A stretch of 64,000 nucleotides of DNA from Ensifer canadensis (lineage in GTDB: Bacteria > Pseudomonadota > Alphaproteobacteria > Rhizobiales > Rhizobiaceae). The first letter of the stretch is position 1. The number at the start of each line of letters is the position of its first letter. Under the pieces are notes generated by a model, which saw nothing but the letters and a program-made list of their open reading frames with translations, had not been told where the DNA came from and made no database searches. Position numbers and translations under genes: made by a program. The stretch is from positions 1-64,000 of the forward strand of contig NZ_CP083375.1 of NCBI RefSeq assembly GCF_017488845.2, written 5' to 3'. Below are positions 10,516 through 20,400 of the stretch, one piece after another.

Positions 10516-11714
10516 CAGCCATAACCTGGTCGAAGGCACTGGCAGCGGCCTATGGGGTCGAGCTGCGTGCCAGCCATCTCTACCAGTTTCCGAACGTGAA
10601 CGCACTGACGGCCTATCTTTCGACGGTCTATGTCGGAGCGGGTTCCCCGGAGCTGCTGTCTGGCGGTGTGTCGCCAGAAGACAATACGACCGATGGCACA
10701 GCGGAACTTAGTGCTTTGCCTGAATCCGCCCCGCATCGGACCGAGACCGCCGCTTTGTTAGGCACGGAGGTGCCATGCGGCACTGACGAATCCAGGAAAA
10801 CCGATGTTCCCTGGAGAAGCACGGATATCGCGGTCATCGGCATGGCGGGACGCTTCCCCCAGGCGGCCGACATTGATGCCTTCTGGCGCAACCTCATAGA
10901 AGGCATCGATTGCATCAGCGAGATTCCCGAGAGCCGATGGTCATCGGAGAAATTTTACGATCCCGACCCTCAGGCCAAGGGCAAAACGACCTGCCGCTGG
11001 ATGGGATTGTTAGAGGAGGTCGATGCGTTCGACGCGGAGTTTTTCAGCATCTCGCCGCGCGAAGCCGAAAGCATGGATCCGCAGCAGCGCGTGTTCATGG
11101 AAAACTGCTGGCATGCCATAGAGCACGCCGGATACAATCCTTTCAGCTTGGCAAACCAGCGTTGTGGCGTTTTCGTTGGTTGCGCGACCGGAGATTATGC
11201 CAGCCTATGCCCCAGTGAGGAAGTTGGCGCCCAGGTGTTCACCGGTGGTTCGAGCTCGATTCTTTCCGCCAGAATGCCTTATTTCCTGAATCTCGATGGG
11301 CCTTGTCTGGCCATCGACACGGCTTGCTCTTCGGCATTGGTCGCAGTCAACGAGGCATGCAACAGCCTGTTGCTGGGCAATAGCGATATGGCCATCGCGG
11401 GCGGCGTGTGCGTAATGGCCAGCCCGACATTGCATATTCTGTCCAGCAAGGCTGGCATGTTATCCCCCAAGGGCGTTGCCGCACCTTTGACAATGCGGCA
11501 AATGGTTTTGTCCCTGGTGAAGGAGTCGGCACGGTCGTCCTCCGGCGTCTGGAAGACGCGGTGGCGCAAGGTGATACGATCTACGGCGTCATCCGTGGAT
11601 GGGGTACCAACCAAGATGGCAAGACCAACGGCATCACCGCACCGAATCCTGAAGCGCAACGGCGGCTTACCAGCGAAATTTATCGCCGTTTCGACATCGA
11701 CCCCAAGCAGATAA
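10362..11714 (+). CDS. PksA middle segment after first frameshift (third tandem ACP and N-terminal half of KS3)
   Basis: This frame continues PksA. It holds ACP5 (about 10,425-10,625, GLDSVTAITW, again with the Ser+6 Trp) and the first half of KS3 from DIAVIGMAGRFP (about 10,827), including the active-site Cys in DTACSSA (codon 11,325-11,327). The GTG at 10,362 is formally the first start, but an independent gene beginning directly with an ACP and ending mid-KS is unlikely. The join to the upstream frame is probably a missing base between 10,290 and 10,430; the T run at 10,408-10,412 is one candidate, because one added T gives a smooth reading into DSAGVVRSLAKEL. Past about 11,465 this frame is nonsense, and KS3 continues in the next frame. 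The two breaks are either true mutations that would kill the synthase or assembly errors at short homopolymers. Confidence 0.75.
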   Translation: MLASDRRGFREGDGPVFDSAGVVRSLAKELLLDVADIDPHSSFVDLGLDSVTAITWSKALAAAYGVELRASHLYQFPNVNALTAYLSTVYVGAGSPELLSGGVSPEDNTTDGTAELSALPESAPHRTETAALLGTEVPCGTDESRKTDVPWRSTDIAVIGMAGRFPQAADIDAFWRNLIEGIDCISEIPESRWSSEKFYDPDPQAKGKTTCRWMGLLEEVDAFDAEFFSISPREAESMDPQQRVFMENCWHAIEHAGYNPFSLANQRCGVFVGCATGDYASLCPSEEVGAQVFTGGSSSILSARMPYFLNLDGPCLAIDTACSSALVAVNEACNSLLLGNSDMAIAGGVCVMASPTLHILSSKAGMLSPKGVAAPLTMRQMVLSLVKESARSSSGVWKTRWRKVIRSTASSVDGVPTKMARPTASPHRILKRNGGLPAKFIAVSTSTPSR

Positions 11715-14434
11715 GCCTCGTGGAAGCCCATGGCACCGGAACCAAGCTGGGTGACCCGATCGAAGTCGGAGCGCTGAGCGAGGCATTCAACGAATTCGGG
11801 GCAGGGACCGGCTATTGCGCGCTTGGCTCCGTTAAAAGCAATATCGGCCATCTGGCCCTCGCAGCGGGGGTCGCTGGGCTTATCAAGGTGCTGCTGAGCC
11901 TGCAACACCGGCAAATTCCACCAACGCTTCATTGCGACACCGTCAACGAGCATATCGATCTCGATAGGTCGCCCTTCTATATTCCGCGAGATGCGCGCCA
12001 ATGGGATACGCTCGGCGAGAAACGCATGGCGTGTGTCAGCTCCTTCGGCTTCAGTGGCACCAACGCCCATCTGGTGGTGGAGGAATATCGTCCAAAGACA
12101 CTTCCAAACATGGAAGACCGTGGGGATGGCCCGCAGCTTGTTGTCCTGTCGGCAAGACGGCCCGAGCAACTGAAGGCCAATGCGAGGCGTCTGCGCGACC
12201 ATCTGGTCGCCCGCAAAGAGTCGGGAGATCCGCCGGAGCTGGTGGATGTCGCCTATACGTTGCAGACGGGGAGGGCAGGTTTCAAGCATCGTCTTGCGAT
12301 TGTGGCTTCTTCCATAGGGGATCTGGTCGATCGTCTCGATCAATGGCAAGTGACCCAGCAGGCCGCCGACAACCGCAATACACTGGATCGGAAGGGGGTA
12401 TATGAGGGCATTGCGTCTCTATCGAACGACGCCGAGCGGTCTGTACAGATTCGCGAGGCGCTGGTTGGCGGCAGGCATGATCGCGCCGCTTCGCTCTGGG
12501 TTGCCGGAGGCGACTTCGATGCGGATACCGATGCTTTCGGGAGCCTGCACCCACGCCGTATTGCTCTGCCGGGCTATGCCTTCGCAAGGCATCGTCACTG
12601 GTTTGGTCGCGAGAAGCCGGTTGTGGCAATTGGCGCGCAGGCGAAGCCGGATGTTCAGTCCCCCTCCTTGGTCAAACGTATCGAGAAGCCGAAGGCATTG
12701 TCCGAAAAGACGGGAAAAAGAATAGCCGTTGTCGGGGCTGGCCCAGCGGGTCTAGTGATGGCGAAGTCTCTGCTCGAAGAGGGGCATAGGCCGGAAGTTT
12801 TCGACAGGCAGCCCGATCTGGGCGGTGTCTGGTTGCTTCGCTCGGAAAGCAAGCAGGCGGGCGCCTATAAGAAGGTTCGGTTCCAGACTTCAAAATATAC
12901 GAGTGTCTTTTCGGACTTCAGCGGGCCTTCCGGCGGCGGGCATTTTTATGGCGTTTCGGACATGCATCGCTATCTGAGCGCCTATGCAGAACATTTCAAC
13001 TTGTCTCCGCATATCCGCTACCGCACGGAGGTGACGAAGATCGTCGCCTGCGCCGACCGATGGAAGGTGACGGTCGCGCGAGATGGCGAAATCCGCACGG
13101 ATATTTATGATGGAGTTGCTCTTTGTCAGGGCTTGTTCTGGAAGCCTTGGCAACCCGACTTTGCAGGATTGTCGAGCTTCCAGGGACAGGTCATGCACTC
13201 TGGTTCCTACTTCGACGAGGAGTGCCTGCGCGGCAAGCGCGTGCTGGTCGTCGGAAACGGCATCAGTGGCATGGACATTGCGGAAGATGCAACGAAAAGC
13301 GCCAGCAAGGTCTATTGGGCCATGCGCCGCCCGAAACTCATCATGCCGCGAATGGCCGGTTTCGTGCCGAACGATTTTCAATCGCCCGCCAGCCTTCTCG
13401 CGGACGGCGATCCGGCGCAAATGCTGGAGCGCATCCGACATTCGATGCCAGACTACTATCGCCAATATCGGAAGAGCGGATTGCTTCCCAATCTAGATGA
13501 GTTCCGGGAGCAACCGGTTGTCCAGATCAATGACGGCATCGTCCAGATGGTCGCGAATGGTCAGGTGGAAGCCATCATCGATGAAATAGACGAGTTTCAA
13601 CCCCAAGGATGCCGCTTCAAGCACAGCCAACGCAATCTTGACGTCGATATCGTCATATTCTGTACCGGATACGCCAACGGCGAATACTTGGATTCGCTAC
13701 CCGGCGTGTCGATGCAAGACGATTTCGCCATGGGTATCTTCCACAGAGATAATCCCAGCTTGGTATCCACATCATGTCCGCTGGGGATCGCCTATTCCGG
13801 TACCTTCTTTTTCCCCGAAATGGTGGCTCGCTGGTACGCACGGGTGATGTCCGGAAGCTATCGCTTGCAAGACAACGAGCTGAACTACCATCTCGACCGC
13901 CGCCACGGCGCCGTTATGGGGCCTATCGCCAGCCTCGTGTTTGGCCTGAAGCTAGGGCTGTTGCCCGATCCCAAACGTGAGTTCAAGGCATTTTGGCAAC
14001 TCCTGAACCTGCCATCCTTTCCTCAAATCTACCGCCTGCGGGGCGAGCATTCCGATCCCGACGCTGCGAACCGTTTGGAGGAATTGCGGAAGCTTAGCTT
14101 GACCAATGGAAAGCAGACCGCCGCACTTGAAGTGGTCAAGCATCGTATCCTCGCTGGTTTCGATGACGTGGTTCTGCGGGATCTGTTGAGGCGTGGCGAA
14201 ATTGAGGAACGCGATTACCAAGGCGCCGGCAGATACGCGACGCGAGCGATCGTTTTCGACTGGCAATCTCAATACATCATGCGCGGGGACGCCGCCGCCC
14301 GATCCGAGACGACCCCCGCATATGGCGCCCCGCATAACCATGTCGATGACGAGGATTATTACCGCAAGCTGTTGGGGCAGTTGAAGACTGGCGAATTGGA
14401 CAATCAAGGCCTGCTGAAAGCGCTGGCGATATAG
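11408..14434 (+). CDS. PksA 3' segment after second frameshift (C-terminal half of KS3 and Baeyer-Villiger-type flavin monooxygenase domain)
   Basis: Coding sense begins at about 11,471, where KS3 resumes with GRCRTFDNAANGF after the break at 11,463-11,471 (run TCCCCCAAGGG). It includes the two KS His motifs (EAHGTGT, SNIGHL). After a post-KS linker (LPGYAFARHRHWF) comes a class B flavin monooxygenase of about 500 residues. It has a FAD Rossmann motif GAGPAG (residues 443-448 of this frame), the signature F-x-G-x3-H-x3-Y (FQGQVMHSGSY) and a second nucleotide motif GNGISG. Monooxygenases embedded in trans-AT PKS modules in this way are known from the oocydin and lobatamide synthases, where they insert oxygen into the growing chain as an ester. 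The C terminus (DDEDYYRKLLGQLKTGEL) resembles a docking helix. The stop at 14,434 lies 10 bp before the next PKS gene. KS3 followed by the oxygenase probably forms a split module with the KR-ACP-ACP at the start of PksB. Confidence 0.85.
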   Translation: MRNGQPDIAYSVQQGWHVIPQGRCRTFDNAANGFVPGEGVGTVVLRRLEDAVAQGDTIYGVIRGWGTNQDGKTNGITAPNPEAQRRLTSEIYRRFDIDPKQISLVEAHGTGTKLGDPIEVGALSEAFNEFGAGTGYCALGSVKSNIGHLALAAGVAGLIKVLLSLQHRQIPPTLHCDTVNEHIDLDRSPFYIPRDARQWDTLGEKRMACVSSFGFSGTNAHLVVEEYRPKTLPNMEDRGDGPQLVVLSARRPEQLKANARRLRDHLVARKESGDPPELVDVAYTLQTGRAGFKHRLAIVASSIGDLVDRLDQWQVTQQAADNRNTLDRKGVYEGIASLSNDAERSVQIREALVGGRHDRAASLWVAGGDFDADTDAFGSLHPRRIALPGYAFARHRHWFGREKPVVAIGAQAKPDVQSPSLVKRIEKPKALSEKTGKRIAVVGAGPAGLVMAKSLLEEGHRPEVFDRQPDLGGVWLLRSESKQAGAYKKVRFQTSKYTSVFSDFSGPSGGGHFYGVSDMHRYLSAYAEHFNLSPHIRYRTEVTKIVACADRWKVTVARDGEIRTDIYDGVALCQGLFWKPWQPDFAGLSSFQGQVMHSGSYFDEECLRGKRVLVVGNGISGMDIAEDATKSASKVYWAMRRPKLIMPRMAGFVPNDFQSPASLLADGDPAQMLERIRHSMPDYYRQYRKSGLLPNLDEFREQPVVQINDGIVQMVANGQVEAIIDEIDEFQPQGCRFKHSQRNLDVDIVIFCTGYANGEYLDSLPGVSMQDDFAMGIFHRDNPSLVSTSCPLGIAYSGTFFFPEMVARWYARVMSGSYRLQDNELNYHLDRRHGAVMGPIASLVFGLKLGLLPDPKREFKAFWQLLNLPSFPQIYRLRGEHSDPDAANRLEELRKLSLTNGKQTAALEVVKHRILAGFDDVVLRDLLRRGEIEERDYQGAGRYATRAIVFDWQSQYIMRGDAAARSETTPAYGAPHNHVDDEDYYRKLLGQLKTGELDNQGLLKALAI

Positions 14435-14444
14435 GAGCATTGAT

Positions 14445-17400
14445 ATGACCGACGATTTCAAAACTTTGTTTGACCAGCTGCGAAATAATGCATTCGATGA
14501 AGTCGAAGCAATCGGGCTTTTGGCGGATCTGCGTCAAAGGCTGCAACAGGCCGCAGCCGGCGTTACCCGGCATCCATTGCTCGCGACCTTGGATTGGCAG
14601 GCACAGCCTTCAACTGCACCGGCTGACGCGACGGATTTCGAGGCCATCGATGCAGTGGTACTGGTTTGCAGTGACGCCCGGAAGTCCGCGGAATGGGTCG
14701 CCGCGCTTGCTGCTCCTGGGCTTGTACCCCGCGTGGTGCAGCTTCATGCGTCGGAGCATCTCCTGTCCAGACTGGCACTTGCGGATAATCCGGATGAAGC
14801 CCTGGCTGGGCACGGGAATGCCTTTAGCACCCTAGATGTCATCAGCGGAGGAAGCAATGTCGCTGTTCTCTTACTGGACGATCTGTATCCGCAGGTCGAT
14901 GCACTCGGCGAGCCCTCGATCGTGGAGCAGCGCCATCTATATCTGGGCAGGCTGTTGTGGACTTTTGCGCTCATGCAGAATCTGCTCCAAAGGCGCTCTC
15001 TAGAGCATTGCCATGTCTTGAATCTGGTATCGCATCGTCACGCCTTTCCCTTGGCCTCGGGACTGCAAGGGCTATTGAAGACCCTCGTCCTCGAGAGCTC
15101 TCGCATGGCTACCGGCACGATTTGGCTGTCGGAATCCGACAGCCCTCAAACCCTAGCCAAACTGGCGGCGCGGGAACTGCGGGAGTTCGAACGCGGTCAT
15201 TATCAAGATATAGCCTGGCTCGATGGCCGACGTCACACGCGGGTGCTGAAAGAGAGCGCCCGCTCTGATCTTCCGGTTGCAGGCGATCCGTTGGACGCGA
15301 ATGACAGAGTACTGATCACGGGCGGTGCCGGTGCTTTGGGCAGGGCGATTGCCGAGCGTTTGACAAGCGAGTTCGGCGTTCAGGTGGTGCTCTGCGGGCG
15401 TCGTCGCAGCGAAGAACTGGACGTCAATGAGCGTAATTGGTTGGCTCGGCATTCCACGGTACGCTACTTTTGCGCCGATGTAAGCGATCCCCGGCAGGTT
15501 GGTGAATTGATGGCCGATTTGCGCGGCTCCCACAAGACGCTCGCGGCGATCTTTCATGCCGCTGGTGGCGTGGACGATGCGCCGTTCGTTCATAAGACAC
15601 TCGCCTCCGCGCGTGCCGTCCTATCGCCCAAGGTGTTGGGAAGCTACTGGCTTGACCATTATGTAACGGCGATGGAAGTTCGCTACTTCGTCTGCTTTTC
15701 ATCAACTGCGTCTTTGATGGGTAGCGCCGGTCAAGCTGATTATGCAAGCGCCAATGGCTTTATGGACGAGTTTTGCCGGATCAAGCAGGCGGCGATGGCG
15801 CCAGGCGCAGACGACGATCATGACGGTTGCAGGTATGTGAGCATCAACTGGCCATATTGGCATGAGGGCGGAATGCGCGCGGACGCCAAACGGCTCAGCC
15901 GATTGACCGAGCATAGTGGCCTGGAAAGCCTGGACATACCCACCGGTTGGGAAAGCCTGCTGCGCGTAATGGCGCGTCCATCGCCACAAGTCGTGGTCCT
16001 GCCAGGTGATCACGTAAAACTGCGGCAGGTCTTCCTGTCGTCCCAGACGATTGAAGAGACAGGGCGTGCGCCGGTTGACCCGCTTGAATTGCCTCCGGTG
16101 GCGGACGGGGCGGAGGCGATTGGGGTGGCGGACCTGGAAGGGGTTCTGCGCGAATTGATCGCGAAGACCTTGAAAATGGATGAGGCTTCCATTTCCGACG
16201 ACGAAAGCTTCAATAGCTATGGCTTCGATTCCATCCTCCTGACCGAGTTGGCATCAGCCATCAATCGCCGCTACCCTCAAATCACCCTGGACGTGGGGGT
16301 GTTTCTGGATCATCCCACCTTGCGGGAATTTGCCGATTGGATGCAGACGGGGCTCACCGAAGGGTATGACGGCGACCAAGGTGATGCTTTCGATGCCGCT
16401 GCAACCGAGATGCTGACAGCCGCTGACGATGTAAGCGATGCCCTGCTGACTAAGCTGAGGGAATTGGCTTCCAAGATACTAAAGCTGCCTGTCGAGGAAC
16501 TCGATGCGCATACGCCTTGGTCGAATTTCGGTTTCGATTCCATAAATCTAAACGAATTCGCCGCGGAAATCGGCCGCGCGTTCCCGGCAATTCCGATCGG
16601 CGCCGATCTGTTTCTGTCCTGTGCAACCCTGGCGGAACTGGTCGAAATGCTGGCCAGGCACAAACCCATTCCGGATACCAGGGCCAGGCCGCTTGAGCTG
16701 CCTGCTCAGCCGAAACATGTGAACGCTGCTCCTGCTCGCATAATCGATTCCGCAAAGGTTGAAGCCGAGAGCGATACATTGGAAATCGCGATCATCGGTA
16801 TCGCCGGACGCTTTCCCGCCGCGGCCGATCTCTCCGAATTCTGGAAAAACCTGATCGACGATCGCGAGGCAGTGACGTCCATTCCACCGGATCGCTGGCG
16901 CTGGCAGGACTATGCCGGCGACCCTCGCCAGGAACAGGGCAAGACGGATTGCCATTACGCATCGTTCCTGACCGGCATCGATAAATTCGATGCTCCCCAT
17001 TTCAATATTTCCCCCCGTGAAGCGGAGTTAATGGACCCACAGCAGCGTCTGCTGCTGGAGTGTGCCTGGGAAGTTTTCGAAAACGCAGCCATCGATCCAG
17101 GTTCCGTGCGGGGACGCAAGGTGGGCATGTTTTTCGGCGCGGAGAAGAGTGATTACCTGTCGCTGATCGTCGATGCGAAAGTCGATATGGATCCATATAT
17201 CAATACGGGTAACGCCCTTGTCATGCTTGCCAACAGGGTCTCTTATTTCTATGGTTTGACAGGGCCGAGCGTGACCTTGAATACGGCGTGCTCCAGCTCG
17301 TTCGCGGCCATTCATGCCGCTATCTCCAGTCTACACAATGGCTCGAGCGAGATGGCGTTGGCGGGCGGTGTCAACATCCTGCTCAGCCCAGGATTGTTCG

Positions 17401-20400
17401 TGCTCAATCGCAAGATGGGCATGCTGACAGCCGATAATCATATCAAGCCTTTTGACAAGGACGCTTCCGGGCATCTGTTCGGCGAAGGAGTGGGGCTCGT
17501 GTTGCTGAAACCCCTGAAGCGGGCCATCGAGGACGGCGACCCAGTCCACGGTGTCATCAAGGCCATGGACGTTGCGCATGGCGGGCATGGCCGGTTTCTG
17601 ACTACGCCCCATGCGCCGTCTCACGAGGCCTTGATCCGAGAGGTCCTCGAGCGAGCCGATACGACATTGGAAGAGCTCGACTATCTCGAAGCGCAGGGCA
17701 GCGGGGACCAGGTCACCGATCGCATGGAGCTGGCTACGTATCACTCGCTGCTCAACAGCCGTTCTCGCTCCGAGCCCCTTCCGATCGGCAGCATCAAGGG
17801 ACATACCGGGCATCTGGGGGCTGCCTCCGGAGTGACCGCCTTGATCAAGGTACTGTTGTGCCTCAACCACAATCGTCTCCTGCCGATCCTTCATCATCAG
17901 CAATTGAATTGGCAGGAGGCCGTTCCCTTTGCGGGACGCTTGCTGACGTCAGGTGAGGAGTGGCGGCCGAAGACCATTGCCGGAGAGACGGTGCCGCGAA
18001 TGGCCGGGCTGCACAATTTCGGCTATGGCGGCGTCAACGGCCACATGCTCGTCCGCGAGTTTCTAAAACCTCGCCATCAGTCCAATGATTGGCCCGCTGC
18101 GGCGAGAGTTTGGGTCTTTTCAGCGCGCACCGCCGAACAGCTCAAGCAGACGGTTGCACGTTTCTGCCGCTATCTTACCGAGGGCGGGCATCGGCTGTAC
18201 GGCCAGCAACGTCCCAGTGTCGAACAGATTGCCCATACGCTTCAGATCGGCCGCCAGGCGATGGCGCATCGTCTGGCATTGATGGTGGATGAAACGCTGT
18301 CCGACCAGCGGGCATCGGATGAAGCAGGTCCCATACAGGCGCGCCTGCAAGCCTGGCTGGACCAGGGGCGATTGGGTGATGGCATGTGGCACGGCGTGGT
18401 GTCTTCCTCCAATCCGGCGGTGAGGGACGATCGCGCCGGGAGCGGTAGACAGGATCGTCCGGCAAAGCTCGCCGAACGGTGGGTGAAAGGAGCGCCGATC
18501 GACTGGGCGGGTTGCTACGTCGATGCGCGTCCGGCAAGGTTGAGCCTGCCTTCCTATCCATTCGCGCCAACCCGTCACTGGGTGGCCTCGACGGTGGGAG
18601 GTAAGCCTGAGGCGGCGCGGATGCCATCGCCGCCGGTCCTGCATCCCCTGTTGCACAGCAATGTCGACACCGACCAGAAGATACAGTTTTCAAGCACCTT
18701 CCATGGTGACGAAAGCTTTTTCCGGGACCACCGCGTTCAGGATCTGAAAACGTTGCCGGGAGCCGCCTATTGCGAGATGGCGCTGGCTGCCGTCGCGTCG
18801 GCAATGCCTGAATCTGTCCGTCGATCCATTAGCTACCGCCTGGAGAATATCGTCTGGACCAAGCCGCTCACCATCTCAGACCGGCCGGTTCAGGTCAGCT
18901 TCATCATGGAGCGGGAAACCCTGCCAAAAAGCGTGCCGATAGATGCGGTCGGCGTGGATGGGCACGACGCATTTCGTTTTTCGATAAAAAGTATCCAGGA
19001 TGGCTCGGGCGAGGTGTTGTCGCATGCCCAGGGGATGGCCTATCCGGAAGCCAGAGGTGCGATAACGCGACCGGCTCCCGTCACGATCAAGCGATTGCCC
19101 GTCTATACAGACGGGATCCTGGTCGACGGCGCCAAGCTCTACCGCTGGTTCCGCGATCTGGGCTTCGCCTACGGCCCGAGCCATCAATGTCTCGGTGAGC
19201 TTTTCTACCGTGAGGACGAGGTGCTGGCGCGCTTGCGGCTGCCTGATGTGTTCGAGCAGGAGGGGCAGGAGTTTATCCTGCACCCGGGCTTGCTCGACGG
19301 AGCGTTGCAGGCATCCATCGGATTCAGTGCAGCAGTTCTGGAAGGCGGGGGCGGTATCTCCGCCGATTCTCCGATCCCGTTCGGGCTGGAGCGTTTGCGG
19401 AATTATCGCACCGAGCGCGTCACCCAGGATATTCGATGGGTACGCTTGCGCAAGCAGAAAGGGATGCCCGCCAGCCCGGTGATGAAGCTGGATATTGATC
19501 TGCTCGACGGCGACGGTGCGATCTGCGTCAGTCTGGAAGGATACAGCGCGCGTCAAGGAAAAGTCAGCACTTTTCGTGTTCCCGAGCGCGCAGCGCCATA
19601 CGGCGGCGGAGTGGGTCCAGAAGCAACCTTGCTTGGGCCTTTGCGGGCGGGAAGCGGAGAGCATCTTTATCCGTGCAGCTTCCAGCAGAGCGACGTCTAT
19701 CTGCTCGATCACCAGATTGATGGAAAGTTCCTTCTGCCGGCGATGGCCTTGATCGATCTTGCCCGACGGGTAGCGGATACACTGCCCGCCAAGCCGGATG
19801 CTACGGCGCTGCGTATCAGCCGCGCGACTTGGCACAGACCTTTCTTTGTGGAAAAGCAGGGCCGTTGGGCTGCGCTGCGGCTCTGCGAACACGGGGATGC
19901 GTGGATGTTGGCACTAGAAAGCGATAGTGCCGATACAACGGTCCATGATGCGCCGGATGCGGTGGCTTATGCGCAGTGCGAACTGGCTTGGACCGAAGTC
20001 GAACCGCGCCTGCACTCATCGATCGCCGCGGAAGCGGAAGGGCGCTCATATCTGAGCGCAGAGGAACGATCGCGCCTGCTCCTGACCGCGCCGATGACCG
20101 AAGCCGAGGAGGAGGCGTCGCTCCTGAGGACCATCGAAGTTGTCGAATGCTCCCGAGCCGAACGTGCCATGTGGCTAACGCTTGCGAGCCCTGGTAAAAA
20201 CACAGGGGTAACCCCCGCATTGACCGCGACGACCTTCGGTTTCCTCCTAAGTATAGTCAAGATATGCGGCGAAAACTACGGGCCGCAGGGGCTCGCTGTT
20301 CCCTATAGCATGGAAGATTGCTTGCTCTATCGAGCGGTTCCGGAGAGGGTAAAGGTCACCATCATCGAGGCAAATCAAGCCAAGGGGTCAAGATACCGCA

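Noticed and set aside
10362..11714. Independent gene starting at the GTG at 10,362
   Set aside because: It would begin directly with an ACP and stop in the middle of a KS; two frameshifts in one gene explain the data better.
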